Shown piece after piece: positions 16,099 to 24,920 of a stretch of DNA of 64,000 nucleotides. A program made the translations under genes and the position numbers. Positions within the stretch are counted from its first letter, which is position 1. Each line of letters begins with the position of its first letter. The notes under the pieces were generated by a model, which saw only the letters and a list, made by a program, of their open reading frames with translations, searched no databases and was not told the origin of the DNA. Source of the DNA: Streptomyces cinnamoneus. Lineage in GTDB: Bacteria; Actinomycetota; Actinomycetes; Streptomycetales; Streptomycetaceae. The stretch lies in the NCBI RefSeq assembly GCF_002939475.1, contig NZ_PKFQ01000001.1:1550001-1614000 (forward strand), given 5' to 3'.

Positions 16099-16268
16099 CA
16101 CGACCCCCTGCCGTACGGACACCACAGGTCAGGTGATATGTCCACGGTATGCCCGCGCCGGAGTGCGGTCGAGCCCCCGGCCCGCAGGGAGCCGGGGGCC
16201 CGGTGTGTGTGCCGCTGGCCGCAGGCGGTGGGGAAGGGCGGAGCGCGCTCGCGGTCAGACGTCCGGTG

Positions 16269-16296
16269 GGCGCCCGGGCCTCCCGCCCGGGGCGCC
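16269..16296. terminator. Terminator hairpin after the second protease
   Basis: GGCGCCCGGG pairs with CCCGGGGCGCC (one bulge), 17 bases beyond the protease stop at 16314, reading leftward. A second GCCCCCGGC/GCCGGGGGC hairpin follows at 16173-16199. Confidence 0.6.
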
Positions 16297-16313
16297 GGGG
16301 GTCACCCACGGCG

Positions 16314-17234
16314 TCAGAAGACGCTCACTCCGTAAGCACTGAGCGCCTTGGTGACCGGCTGGAAGAAGGTCGTGCCGCCGGAACGGCAGTTGCCGCTGCC
16401 TCCCGAGGTCAGGCCGAGGGCGGTCGAGCCGGCGAAGAGGGCGCCGCCGCTGTCGCCGGGCTCGGCGCAGACGTCGGTCTTGATGAGGCCGCGCACGATC
16501 TGGCCGTTGCCGTAGTTGACCGTGGCGTTGAGGCCGGTGACCTTGCCGCCGTGCACCTTGGTCGTGGAGCCGCTGCGCTTGACGCTCTGACCGACGGTCG
16601 CGTTGCCGGCGGAGGTGATGCGCTGCGTGCTGCCGTCGTAGAGGTCGACGGCGCTGGGGTGGGCGAGCGAACCGTTGGCGTACTGCACGATCCCGTAGTC
16701 GTTGCCCGGGAAGCTGGTGCCGGTGGTGGGACCGATGCTCGTGGCGTGGCCGGAGTCGGCGTAGTAGGGCGGCTTGCCCTCGGTGCAGTGCCCGGCGGTC
16801 AGGAAGTAGTAGGTGCTGCCCTTGCGGACGTTGAAGCCCACCGAGCAGCGCCAGCTGGGAGCGTAGATCGCGTCGCCACCGGCGAGGAGCGTGCGGAAGG
16901 TGCCGGGGGTGCGCTCGACGCGTATCGCGTCGGCGGCCGCCCCGGCCCGCTGTCTGATCCGTTCGAGGCCGGCCGCCGGGACCGTGGAGTCGGCGGTGAC
17001 CACGAGGGTGTTGGTCGTCGGGTCGAGGGACCAGGCCGTGCCCGGGACGTCCGCCGACTCCACGGCCGCGCTCGCGGTGGCGGCCAGGGCGGCGGAGTGG
17101 ACGGCGGCGGCCGGGGGTGCGGCGTGGGCGGTGCCGGCGACGAGGGCGGACACGGCGACGAGGCCGGAGGCCACGGCGAGGGCCTTGGTTCGTCTGTCGG
17201 TGCCACCGTGGGGGGTGGTGCGCTTGATCCTCAC
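16314..17234 (-). CDS. Secreted S1 (streptogrisin type) serine protease precursor
   Basis: 306 aa. GTG at 17234 with GGAGGAAG 5 bases upstream. A twin-Arg-containing n-region ([12 protein letters not shown]) and a signal peptide end near TAHA-AP (about residue 40). A short pro-region with [20 protein letters not shown] follows; the mature domain begins near [16 protein letters not shown]. Catalytic His is in [10 protein letters not shown], Asp in GNDYGIVQY and Ser in [10 protein letters not shown]. It is a paralogue of the protease at 13854 with a shorter pro-region. The two share the [11 protein letters not shown]-type specificity pocket region, which in streptogrisins accepts large hydrophobic side chains. 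It would be an extracellular nutritional protease. Confidence 0.92.
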   Translation of the reverse strand: MRIKRTTPHGGTDRRTKALAVASGLVAVSALVAGTAHAAPPAAAVHSAALAATASAAVESADVPGTAWSLDPTTNTLVVTADSTVPAAGLERIRQRAGAAADAIRVERTPGTFRTLLAGGDAIYAPSWRCSVGFNVRKGSTYYFLTAGHCTEGKPPYYADSGHATSIGPTTGTSFPGNDYGIVQYANGSLAHPSAVDLYDGSTQRITSAGNATVGQSVKRSGSTTKVHGGKVTGLNATVNYGNGQIVRGLIKTDVCAEPGDSGGALFAGSTALGLTSGGSGNCRSGGTTFFQPVTKALSAYGVSVF

Positions 17235-17481
17235 GTTCTTCCTCCCGAAGGGGGTCGGGGGTCCGCGGTGGGCGCGGGCCCGTGAGGCGCAGCCAAAAGG
17301 ACACACCGGGTTCCACTTTCGCCGTGCCCCTGACAAGCGCTGTTCGGGAGTATTCGGTCCGGGGGCCAGGCGGCGCAAGGGCGCCTTTCGGACGCGCCCC
17401 CCGCGCACACCAAGGAGCCCCCACGGCTCGGCCCGCCGCCGGGGCCGTGGTGGCATGTCCCTGACCCGCCGCTTCGACGGC

Positions 17482-18276
17482 TCAGCGCGTGAGCGGGTTC
17501 CGCTCCCCGGCCGGCACCGGGAACGGCAGCCGGTTTCCGGGGGGCGGGAAGGGGCAGATGAAGTGGTCGGCGAACGCGCAGGGCGGCAGCACGGCGCGGT
17601 TGAAGTCGACGGTCACCGGCCGGCCGCTCTCCGGCGCGGGCAGCCTGAGGAAGCGGAAGCGGTAACCGGCCGTCCCGCTGGTGCCGTCGGAGAACACCGC
17701 CCACAGCGAGCCGTCCGCCTCGGTCCCGGCCTGGAGCGTGTACTCCTCCCCGCCGAGGGCGAAGACCAGTTCGCCGGACAGGCGCAGCGGCCGTTCCCGC
17801 CCGTCGGCGTGCGCCACCAGGACCGCGCGCTCCCGCTCGTACGGACGGAAGCGGCCCGGCAGCGCCCAGCGCACGGCGTGGTCGAAGACGTCGATCCCGG
17901 CGAACGCCCGGCGGCGCGGTGAGCCCGGGTCGAAGACCCGCACCGCCCAGAGCCCCTCGCGCCGCAGCACCGGCAGCTTCCGCTCCCCGTGCGCGACCCG
18001 CGCGACGGCGGGTCCGCCGTCGGGGCGGAGCCGGGCCCGGCCCTCCAGTGGCCGCCCGTCCAGGGTCAGCCCGTCCTCGGCGGCGGCGGAGAGCAGGACG
18101 CTCCCGGCGCCGGGATCCGGCGTCCAGCGCCCCGGGATGGCCGGAATTCGACCCTCCGGCGCCTCCGCCAGCCAGTGCGTCCCGGTGAGCGCGAGGGGGC
18201 CGTAGGGCGCCGAGACCGCCTCGGCACGTTCCTCGCGCCACACCTCCCACCGCCGGCGAGCGTCATCGGTGCTCAT
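17482..18276 (-). CDS. DUF1684 family protein
   Basis: 264 aa from the ATG at 18276. The family pattern is clear: an N-terminal [12 protein letters not shown], then [11 protein letters not shown], a central [17 protein letters not shown], and the characteristic C-terminal block [19 protein letters not shown]...[14 protein letters not shown]. This block carries the conserved Asp-Phe-Asn and Cys residues. No signal peptide is seen, so it is cytoplasmic. The function of DUF1684 is not known to me. It is separated from the protease by its own promoter region and lies upstream of no obvious operon partner. Confidence 0.82.
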   Translation of the reverse strand: MSTDDARRRWEVWREERAEAVSAPYGPLALTGTHWLAEAPEGRIPAIPGRWTPDPGAGSVLLSAAAEDGLTLDGRPLEGRARLRPDGGPAVARVAHGERKLPVLRREGLWAVRVFDPGSPRRRAFAGIDVFDHAVRWALPGRFRPYERERAVLVAHADGRERPLRLSGELVFALGGEEYTLQAGTEADGSLWAVFSDGTSGTAGYRFRFLRLPAPESGRPVTVDFNRAVLPPCAFADHFICPFPPPGNRLPFPVPAGERNPLTR

Positions 18277-18413
18277 GCCGCTCACCCTTCCACACCCCCG
18301 GCGCAACGGGGCGACGCCCCGCGCGACGCCGACGCCGCGCGCCCCGCACGGAACGCGCCACGCGCTGGGTGGGGCACGGCTCTTGGGCCACGCCGTCCCG
18401 CGCCATGCCCTCC

Positions 18414-19646
18414 CTAACAGCCGCAGTCGCAGCTACAGTCACAGCAATCGCACCCGTCGCCACACTTGCTACAGCAGTCACAGCAATCGCAGCAATCGCA
18501 ACCGTCCCCGCAGCCGTCGCAGTTGTCGGCGCACTTGGCGCACCAGCCCTCGCGGGGCTGGCCGTTCCACGGGTCCTGGTAGGGGTCCTTGCAGCACACC
18601 TGGCCGGTGCAGAACAGCCCCGTCCACACCGCACAGCCGGCGATCAGCCCGCGCCGGCGCCGGGGCGGCTCCGGCGGGGCGGGCGGCGGCATGACCGGCG
18701 GCGCCCCGAACGCGCCCTCGGGCCCCGCCGGGTGCGGCTGCCCGGAGTGTCCCTGGTGGCCGCAGCGGGCGGCGGCCTGGGTGCCGAACGCCCGGTCGAC
18801 GGAACGTTCCAGCTCGTGGGCCAGCAGCAGGTGGGCCAGCTTGCCCTGGGCCTTGCTCGCGAACTCGACCTCGCGCAGCGCCAGCCGCACCCCGTGCACC
18901 GCGTCGTCGCACAGCCGCCGCACCTCGGCGAGTTCGGCGCCGGTGGCGGTGACGGGGTTCCACGCCCCGGTCCGGGCGTCCTCGGCCAGGTCCTCGACGG
19001 CGTCCAGGAGATGCGCGAGGCGGCCGAAGAGCCGGCCCGCCTCCTCCAGCGCCTCCCGGTTGCCCGGCCGGCCGGCCAGAACGGCCGTGTAGCCGAAGGC
19101 CGCGGCGGTCGCCGTCTCCGTCGGCTCGGTCACCTCCAGCAGCGGGGTGCCCGGCCCGGCCAGCGACTCGATCCCCGCCTGCCGTTCGACGGCGTCCACC
19201 AGGACCGCCGTGTCGAAGCCGAGCTCCGATCCGGTGCGCGCGCCCGCCCGGTCCCACCGGGCGGCGACCTTGCGGGCCGCGGCCGCGACCAGCCGCCGCG
19301 CCAACGCCCCGTCGCCGTCGGCGACATGGTCGCGCATCTTCGCGGAGGCCAGGACGAGCGAGACCGTGGCGGCCAGCCGTGCCCCCTCGCCCTGCGCCAC
19401 CGAGGCGCCGCGCATGCCGCGCAGCGGACAGGGGCCGGCGGTGCGCCGCCAGGCGTCCGCTCCCGCGCGCTCGGACTGCGCCTCGACGAGAACGGATATG
19501 ACAAGCCCGTCATAGTTGGTGGCTATTCGAGCGAACTGTCCGTGATCGCCTTTCAGAGCGAGGCAGAGGCCGCACAGGTGGGCCATCCACTCGGTTCGCA
19601 TGCCTTCGGACAGCCGATGACGGCATGGCCTGATGATCCCGAACAA
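18414..19646 (-). CDS. DUF5685 family protein with an extreme cysteine-rich C-terminal tail
   Basis: 410 aa. The start is a TTG at 19646, giving FGIIRPCRHRL, the conserved family beginning, and GGGGG lies about 6 bases upstream. Residues 1-280 form an all-helical DUF5685 domain with WMAHLCGLCLALKGDHG and LDAVEDLAEDARTGAWNPV. The latter resembles the Asp-rich motifs of the polyprenyl synthase-like fold. A Pro/Gly-rich linker follows. The last roughly 75 residues contain more than 20 cysteines, with repeated DCC units; 17 of the final 35 residues are Cys. This suggests metal or cluster binding. The function is unknown. The gene is divergent from sflA across a 275-bp promoter region. Confidence 0.83.
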   Translation of the reverse strand: MFGIIRPCRHRLSEGMRTEWMAHLCGLCLALKGDHGQFARIATNYDGLVISVLVEAQSERAGADAWRRTAGPCPLRGMRGASVAQGEGARLAATVSLVLASAKMRDHVADGDGALARRLVAAAARKVAARWDRAGARTGSELGFDTAVLVDAVERQAGIESLAGPGTPLLEVTEPTETATAAAFGYTAVLAGRPGNREALEEAGRLFGRLAHLLDAVEDLAEDARTGAWNPVTATGAELAEVRRLCDDAVHGVRLALREVEFASKAQGKLAHLLLAHELERSVDRAFGTQAAARCGHQGHSGQPHPAGPEGAFGAPPVMPPPAPPEPPRRRRGLIAGCAVWTGLFCTGQVCCKDPYQDPWNGQPREGWCAKCADNCDGCGDGCDCCDCCDCCSKCGDGCDCCDCSCDCGC

Positions 19647-19921
19647 AACGTGCCCCCGTGTGTGGTGTCGATGTGCCCGGGCATCCTAATCACCGGGGAC
19701 AATCGTGCTGGGCCGGAGCCCGCACTCCTCGAACCATGCCGCATATGCCCAGGTCCAGCGCCTGCGGCCAATCACCAGGAGTTTCTGACGCACCGCCACC
19801 CGCTTTGCACCAGATGCGTCACGAAATCCTCGCATGGCCGCCATCCACTTGGCACATCATCCGCATCATGGACGACCATAGAGGAGCGGGCGGAAGACAC
19901 CGCGTGTGAGAGGAGGCGTCC

Positions 19922-20356
19922 ATGGGATCGGTGCGCAAGGCGAGTGCCTGGCTTGGCCTCGTCGACGACAGCGATGACGAGCGCTACTACGACGACGAGT
20001 ACGCCGAGGGGCCCGAGCCTGGAGACTCCTGGGTGACCAACCCCAAGGTCCGCGTGGCCGACGAGGTCGCGCAGGAGCAGGGCACCCGCATCGCCACGGT
20101 CACCCCGGACGGCTTCCGGGACGCCCGTGGCATCGGCGAGCTGTTCCGGGAGGGCGTACCGGTCATCGTCAACCTCACGAGCATGGAGCCCAGCGACGCC
20201 AAGCGGGTGGTGGACTTCGCGGCCGGGTTGACGTTCGGGCTGCGCGGTTCGATCGAACGCGTGGCCAACCGCGTGTTCCTGCTCACCCCCGCCGACTACA
20301 AGGTCGTCAGCGGCGAAGGGGGCCGTCCCAACGGCGGCTTCTTCAACCAGAGCTGA
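19922..20356 (+). CDS. sflA: SepF-like cell division protein (SflA type)
   Basis: 144 aa. ATG at 19922 with GAGAGGAGG upstream. It starts [13 protein letters not shown], an amphipathic membrane-anchoring helix as in SepF. An acidic Asp/Tyr-rich linker (about 16-35) and the SepF alpha/beta core follow: [24 protein letters not shown], then [17 protein letters not shown]. SepF tethers and shapes FtsZ filaments. Streptomyces has SepF next to ftsZ plus two paralogues, SflA and SflB, that affect polar growth and branching. The lack of ftsZ or ylm genes nearby and the position in this core block fit SflA. A short terminator hairpin follows the gene. Confidence 0.85.
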   Translation: MGSVRKASAWLGLVDDSDDERYYDDEYAEGPEPGDSWVTNPKVRVADEVAQEQGTRIATVTPDGFRDARGIGELFREGVPVIVNLTSMEPSDAKRVVDFAAGLTFGLRGSIERVANRVFLLTPADYKVVSGEGGRPNGGFFNQS

Positions 20357-20366
20357 CGTCCGAGCC

Positions 20367-20384
20367 GGCGTCCGAGCGGACGCC
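20367..20384. terminator. Short convergent terminator
   Basis: A 7-bp stem, GGCGTCC with GGACGCC, and a 4-base loop, between the stops of sflA and the acyl-CoA dehydrogenase gene. Confidence 0.5.
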
Positions 20385-20402
20385 CTGCGCCCGGGCGGGT
20401 GC

Positions 20403-21569
20403 TCACCGGAAGGCTTCGAGGCCGGTGAGCGCCTTGCCCAGCACCAGCTGGTGCATCTCCACGGTGCCCTCGTAGGTGAGCACCGACTCCAGGTTCGTCG
20501 CATGCCGCATGACGGGGTATTCGAGAGAGATCCCGTTGGCGCCCAGGACCGTCCGCGCGGTGCGGCAGATCTCGATCGCCTCCCGCACGTTGTTCAGCTT
20601 CCCGAAGCTCACCTGTTCCGGCCGCAGCCGCCCCGCGTCCATCCGCCGCCCCAGATGGTGGGCCAGCAGGATCCCCTTGTGGAGTTCCACCGCCATGTCG
20701 GCCAGCTTGGCCTGCGTCAGCTGGAAGCCGCCGATCGGCCTGCCGAACTGCTCCCGCGTCCGGGCGTACTCGAGCGCCGTCTCGAAGCAGGTGCGGGCCG
20801 CGCCCATGGCGCCCCAGACGATGCCGTACCGGGCGTGGTTCAGACAGCCCAGCGGCCCGCGCAGCCCGACGGCCTCCGGCAGCACCGCGTCGGCGGGCAG
20901 CCGCACCTCGTCCATCACCAGTTCGCTGGTGACCGAGGCGCGCAGCGACCACTTGTGGTGGATGTCGGGTGCGGAGAAGCCGGGGCTGTCGGTGGGCACG
21001 ACGAACCCCCTGATCCCCTCCTCGGTCCGGGCCCAGACGATCGCCACCCCGGCCACCGAGCCGTTGGTGATCCACATCTTGCGTCCCGTCAGCACCCAGT
21101 CGCCGCCGGCGTCGCGCCTGGCGTGGGTCCGCATGCCCGCGGGGTCCGAACCGTGGTCGGGCTCGGTCAGTCCGAAGCACCCGATGGTCTCGCCGGTGGC
21201 CATGCCCGGCAGCCACCGCTCCTTCTGCTCCTCCGAGCCGAAGCGGTGGATGGCGTACATCGCGAGCGAGCCCTGCACGGAGACCAGCGAGCGGATGCCG
21301 GAGTCGGCGGCCTCCACCTCCAGGCAGGCCAGGCCGTACTGGACGGCGGTCGCGCCCGCGCAGCCGTAGCCGGTGAGCTGCATGCCGAGGGCGCCCATGG
21401 CGCCCAGTTCGCGGGCGAGTTCACGGACGGGAGCCTCCCCGCGCTCGTACCAGCCGGCGATGTGCGGCAGCACGCGGTCGGCGGCCCACTGCCGCACGGC
21501 GTCCCGGATGGCCCGGTCCTCGTCGGTGAGGAGGTCGTCGATGCCGAGCGGGTCATGCGGGTCGAACAC
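20403..21569 (-). CDS. Acyl-CoA dehydrogenase (glutaryl-CoA dehydrogenase-like)
   Basis: 388 aa. GTG at 21569 with GGAGG 5 bases upstream. FAD-binding motif CFGLTEPDHGSDPAGM (about 140-155) and WITNGSVAGVAIVWART follow the helical N-domain. The C-domain has FGRPIGGFQLTQAKLADM and the catalytic-base segment LTYEGTVEMHQLVLGKALTG, with the Glu of YEGT near residue 369. The combination of SLVSVQGSLAMYAI and the YEGT Glu is most like glutaryl-CoA dehydrogenases and related short-branched enzymes. It oxidises an acyl-CoA to the enoyl-CoA and passes electrons to ETF. Exact chain specificity cannot be read. The gene is monocistronic. Confidence 0.88.
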   Translation of the reverse strand: MFDPHDPLGIDDLLTDEDRAIRDAVRQWAADRVLPHIAGWYERGEAPVRELARELGAMGALGMQLTGYGCAGATAVQYGLACLEVEAADSGIRSLVSVQGSLAMYAIHRFGSEEQKERWLPGMATGETIGCFGLTEPDHGSDPAGMRTHARRDAGGDWVLTGRKMWITNGSVAGVAIVWARTEEGIRGFVVPTDSPGFSAPDIHHKWSLRASVTSELVMDEVRLPADAVLPEAVGLRGPLGCLNHARYGIVWGAMGAARTCFETALEYARTREQFGRPIGGFQLTQAKLADMAVELHKGILLAHHLGRRMDAGRLRPEQVSFGKLNNVREAIEICRTARTVLGANGISLEYPVMRHATNLESVLTYEGTVEMHQLVLGKALTGLEAFR

Positions 21570-21658
21570 GGTGGCCTCCGGCACGGTGCGGTACGGGAAC
21601 GATCTCCGGTCGCCCCTGACGCTACTTCCGGGTAACCGCACCCGTCCAGCCCCGGGCC

Positions 21659-23308
21659 TCAGCCCGCGGGCGCCTCGTCCGGCCCCGGCCCCCGGCCCGC
21701 CGGCACCGCGCCCGGCGCGACCTCGGGGGCCGCGCACTCCAGGCCGCGGGGCAGCCGCAGCGCGGCCAGCGCCCCCAGCAGCAACAGACCCGCGCTCACC
21801 GCCAGGGCCGTGTGGAGGCCGTGCACGAAGGCGTCCCGCGCGGCGGCGCGCAGGGCCGCGCCGGCGGGGCCGCCGAGCCGGTCGGCGACGTCGTACGCCT
21901 CGCCCAGCGAGTGGCTCGCCGCGCGGCCCGCCGCGCTCGGCACACCGGGCACCGCCTCGACCGCCGGCGCGTAGGCCGCGTTCATGACGCTGCCCAGCAG
22001 GGCGATGCCGATGCCGGCACCGAGCTGGTAGGAGGTCTCACCGATCGCGGCCGCGCCGCCCGCCGACTCCGCCGGGGCCTCGCTCAGCATCGACTCGTAC
22101 GCCCCGAAGAGCGTGGTCTCCAGCCCGAAGCCGAGCAGGAGGAAGCCCAGCGTCAGCGCGACGGGACGGTCGTCGTGGCCCATGACGGTCAGCGAGAGCA
22201 CGGCCATGGCAGTGAGCACGAACCCCCCGCAGACCATCGCCCGCGGCCCGAACCGCTGGAGCACCCGCGAACCGGAGAGACCGGCCGCCATCGCGGCGAG
22301 CGTGAGCGGCAGCAGCCGCAGTCCGGTCTCCAGCGGGGTGAGGCCGAGGACGAGCTGGAGGTACTGCGCCGCTATCAGCTCCAGGCCGACGAGCGCGAGC
22401 AGGGCCAGCACGATGCAGCCCACGGACGTCCCGAACGCGGGACGGGCGACCATCGCGAGGTCCACCAGCGGGTGCCGGCGCCGCCGCTGCCGGCGGACGA
22501 AGAGGACGAGGAGGGCGGCGCCGAGGGCGGCCGGGACGACCGTCGACAGGGACAGGGGCTCGGCGCTGCCCACGCGCTTCACCCCGTAGACGAGTCCGAA
22601 CAGCCCGAACGCGGCCATCAGCGCGCCGAGCACGTCCCAGGGTCCGTTCCGGTCCCCGGTCGACTCCGGCAGCAGCAACCGCCCGACGGGCAGTGTGACC
22701 AGCATCAGCGGGATGTTGATGAGGAAGACCGAGCCCCACCAGAAGTGCTGCAGGAGCAGTCCGCCCACCAGCGGCCCCAGGGCCGCGCCCACCGCGGCCA
22801 CCGCGCTCCAGACGCCGATGGCGACGGCCCGCTCCCGCCGGTCGGGGAAGACCTGCCGGAGGATGGAGAGCGTGGCCGGCATGATCATCGCCCCGCCGAC
22901 GCCCAGCAGGGCCCGCGCCGCGATGAGGACTTCGGGCACCGTGGCGAGGGCGGCCAGCGCGGAGGCCAGGCCGAAGAGGCCGTAGCCCAGCAGCAGCACC
23001 CTGCGGCGCCCGACGCGGTCGCCGAGGGTGCCGAAGAGGATGAGCAGCGAGGCGCAGACGAGGGGGTAGACGTCGACGATCCACAGCAGCTGGATCGCGC
23101 CGGGCCGCAGGTCCTCGCTGACGGCGGGCACGGCCACGTGCAGCACGGTGGCGTCGACGGCGACGAGGAGCAGGCTCACGCAGAGGACGACGAGCACGGT
23201 CCACCGGCTCACCCCGCCGGCGGCGCGTCCTTCCGCGCGGCGCGGCCGGGGCCGCTGCCGGGGCACACCGACCGGCCGTCGGGGGCCGGCCGTGGTCGTC
23301 CCGGACAT
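21659..23308 (-). CDS. MFS drug exporter, DHA2 (14-TM) family
   Basis: 549 aa. ATG at 23308 with GGAGGTAAG about 7 bases upstream. A basic N-terminus leads into TM1, LLLVAVDATVLHVAVPAV, with the D-x-T motif D1 of the DHA2 group. Motif A, GTLGDRVGRRRVLL, follows TM2. The motif C antiporter region AVAAVGAALGPLVGGLLL lies near TM5. About 14 hydrophobic segments span the protein to LLLLGALAALRL. A Pro/Gly-rich tail ends it. Such proteins export hydrophobic drugs in exchange for protons. No TetR or MarR regulator is adjacent, so the substrate remains open. Confidence 0.88.
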   Translation of the reverse strand: MSGTTTAGPRRPVGVPRQRPRPRRAEGRAAGGVSRWTVLVVLCVSLLLVAVDATVLHVAVPAVSEDLRPGAIQLLWIVDVYPLVCASLLILFGTLGDRVGRRRVLLLGYGLFGLASALAALATVPEVLIAARALLGVGGAMIMPATLSILRQVFPDRRERAVAIGVWSAVAAVGAALGPLVGGLLLQHFWWGSVFLINIPLMLVTLPVGRLLLPESTGDRNGPWDVLGALMAAFGLFGLVYGVKRVGSAEPLSLSTVVPAALGAALLVLFVRRQRRRRHPLVDLAMVARPAFGTSVGCIVLALLALVGLELIAAQYLQLVLGLTPLETGLRLLPLTLAAMAAGLSGSRVLQRFGPRAMVCGGFVLTAMAVLSLTVMGHDDRPVALTLGFLLLGFGLETTLFGAYESMLSEAPAESAGGAAAIGETSYQLGAGIGIALLGSVMNAAYAPAVEAVPGVPSAAGRAASHSLGEAYDVADRLGGPAGAALRAAARDAFVHGLHTALAVSAGLLLLGALAALRLPRGLECAAPEVAPGAVPAGRGPGPDEAPAG

Positions 23309-23465
23309 CCACTTACCTCCGTGTCGAGCGCTCGCGGCCTTCTCGCGGGCCGGGGGCCTTACGGCCCCGGCGGAGTCCGGGGGCCGGGTGAGTCGACAGC
23401 GTACGCGAGTCCCGCCCGGACCCACGTGGCCCCTCTCACGTCGCGGGGCCTGGGACAATCGACCG

Positions 23466-24659
23466 ATGACCTCTCTCGCCTCCCGCTCCGGCACGGCCCC
23501 CGCCCCGGCCTCCGCGCCCGGTGGGGCGGCCGCGTCCCCGGCCGCTCCGCGCCGGGCCGTCGCCGCCCTGCTGCTGTACGCGGGGGTGCGGGCGCTCGGC
23601 GTGGTGGTGCTCGCGCTGTGGGGACTGGCGGACGGCAAGGGCCCGCTCCGGCTGCTGTCGGCGCGGTGGGATTCGCTCTGGTACGCCCGGATCGCGGAGG
23701 ACGGATACGGCTACACCCTTCATCTGGCGGGCGGCAAGGTCCACTCCGACATGGCGTTCTTCCCGCTGCTGCCGTGGCTGGAGCGGGGGCTGTCGGCCGT
23801 CCTGCCCCTCTCGGCGGGCGAGGCGGGGCTGGTGGTCTCGGCCGTCGCCGGGCTGTTCGCCGCCTGGGGGATCTTCGCCGTGGGCGAGTGTCTGCACGGC
23901 CGCCGCGCGGGCCTCGCGCTGGTGGGGCTGTGGGCCGCGCTGCCGGTGGGGATCGTTGCGTCGATGGCGTACTCGGAGGCGCTCTTCACGGCGCTGGCCG
24001 CCTGGAGCGCGTACTGCGTGCTGACCGGCCGGTGGGTGGGGGCCGGCTCACTGGCGGCGCTGGCCGGGCTGACCCGGCCGGTGGGGGCCGCGGTGGTGGC
24101 GGCCGTGTGGATCACGGCGGCGGTGACGCTGCTGCGCCGGCACCGGCGGGGCGAGCGGGGTGCTCCGCCGCTGCGCCTCCTGCTCGGTGTGCTGCTCGCG
24201 CCCCTGGGCTGGCTGGCGTACTTCGCCTGGGTGGGGGTGCGGACCGGCAGCGTCACCGGCTATCTGGACGTGCAGGGCGGCTGGGGCAACGGCTTCGACG
24301 GCGGGCTGGCCTTCGGCTCCTTCATCGGTGAGCGGCTCGCCGGCCCGGCGTGGCCCGCCGGGATCGCGCTGCTGGCCGGCGTGGCGCTGGTGGTCTGGCT
24401 GTACGTGGCCGGGGCGCGGCGGGGGCAGCCGCTGCCGCTGCTCGTCTTCTCGGGCACGGTCCTGCTGCTGGCGCTGACCGCCAAGGGCTACTTCGGCTCG
24501 AAGCCGCGCCTGATGATGCCCGCGTTCCCGCTGCTGCTGCCGCCGGCGGTGGCCCTGGCACGGCTACGGACGGTGCGCGCCGCGGCGGTGCTCACGACCG
24601 TGGCGCTGGCGTCGGCGGTCTACGGTGCCTTCTGGCTGCACGGCTCCGGGCCGCCATGA
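23466..24659 (+). CDS. PIG-V-like integral membrane mannosyltransferase-type protein
   Basis: 397 aa. ATG at 23466. About eight to ten hydrophobic segments are seen. The luminal loop after TM1 carries SARWDSLWYARIAEDGY (about 62-78), the D-x-x-W-Y type motif of the PIG-V/GT-C family. It is followed by MAFFPLLPWLERGL, also typical. GT-C enzymes use polyprenyl-phosphate sugars on the outer face of the membrane. The donor and acceptor in Streptomyces are unknown. The gene faces away from the MFS exporter, sharing a 157-bp divergent promoter region. No terminator stands out after it. Confidence 0.78.
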   Translation: MTSLASRSGTAPAPASAPGGAAASPAAPRRAVAALLLYAGVRALGVVVLALWGLADGKGPLRLLSARWDSLWYARIAEDGYGYTLHLAGGKVHSDMAFFPLLPWLERGLSAVLPLSAGEAGLVVSAVAGLFAAWGIFAVGECLHGRRAGLALVGLWAALPVGIVASMAYSEALFTALAAWSAYCVLTGRWVGAGSLAALAGLTRPVGAAVVAAVWITAAVTLLRRHRRGERGAPPLRLLLGVLLAPLGWLAYFAWVGVRTGSVTGYLDVQGGWGNGFDGGLAFGSFIGERLAGPAWPAGIALLAGVALVVWLYVAGARRGQPLPLLVFSGTVLLLALTAKGYFGSKPRLMMPAFPLLLPPAVALARLRTVRAAAVLTTVALASAVYGAFWLHGSGPP

Positions 24660-24896
24660 TCGAATTCCGGGGCGGCCCGGCGGGCCGGCGGGAAACGCCG
24701 CGACACCCCTCGGCCAATCCCCGATAAACGGGGCCGCACGAAAAGGAATTGCCGCGGGCGGGTCTTCGGGCTACGGCACCCGGCGGCTCTTTAGCTGTTT
24801 CTTATTCCGCCGGTCCAAACGTGAGGCACGGCACGATTGAGACGCATTCCACATCACATCGTCATCACAAAGCGCCTCGATCGGCCGAAGCCTCCT

Positions 24897-24911
24897 GTTA
24901 CGCAATGTAAC
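24897..24911. promoter_or_regulatory. Small palindrome before the PAP2 gene
   Basis: GTTACGCAATGTAAC has 5-bp arms and a 5-base spacer. It lies 10 bases before the likely GTG start of the PAP2 gene, in an AT-richer stretch (about 24780-24920). It may be an operator or part of the promoter. The gene has no evident ribosome binding site, so the transcript could be leaderless. Confidence 0.35.
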
Positions 24912-24920
24912 GTCGATTGA

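Noticed and set aside
18420..18510. Short CAGCAATCG-type DNA repeats as an independent repeat element
   Set aside because: They are the coding sequence of the DCC-rich tail of the DUF5685 protein, in frame throughout.
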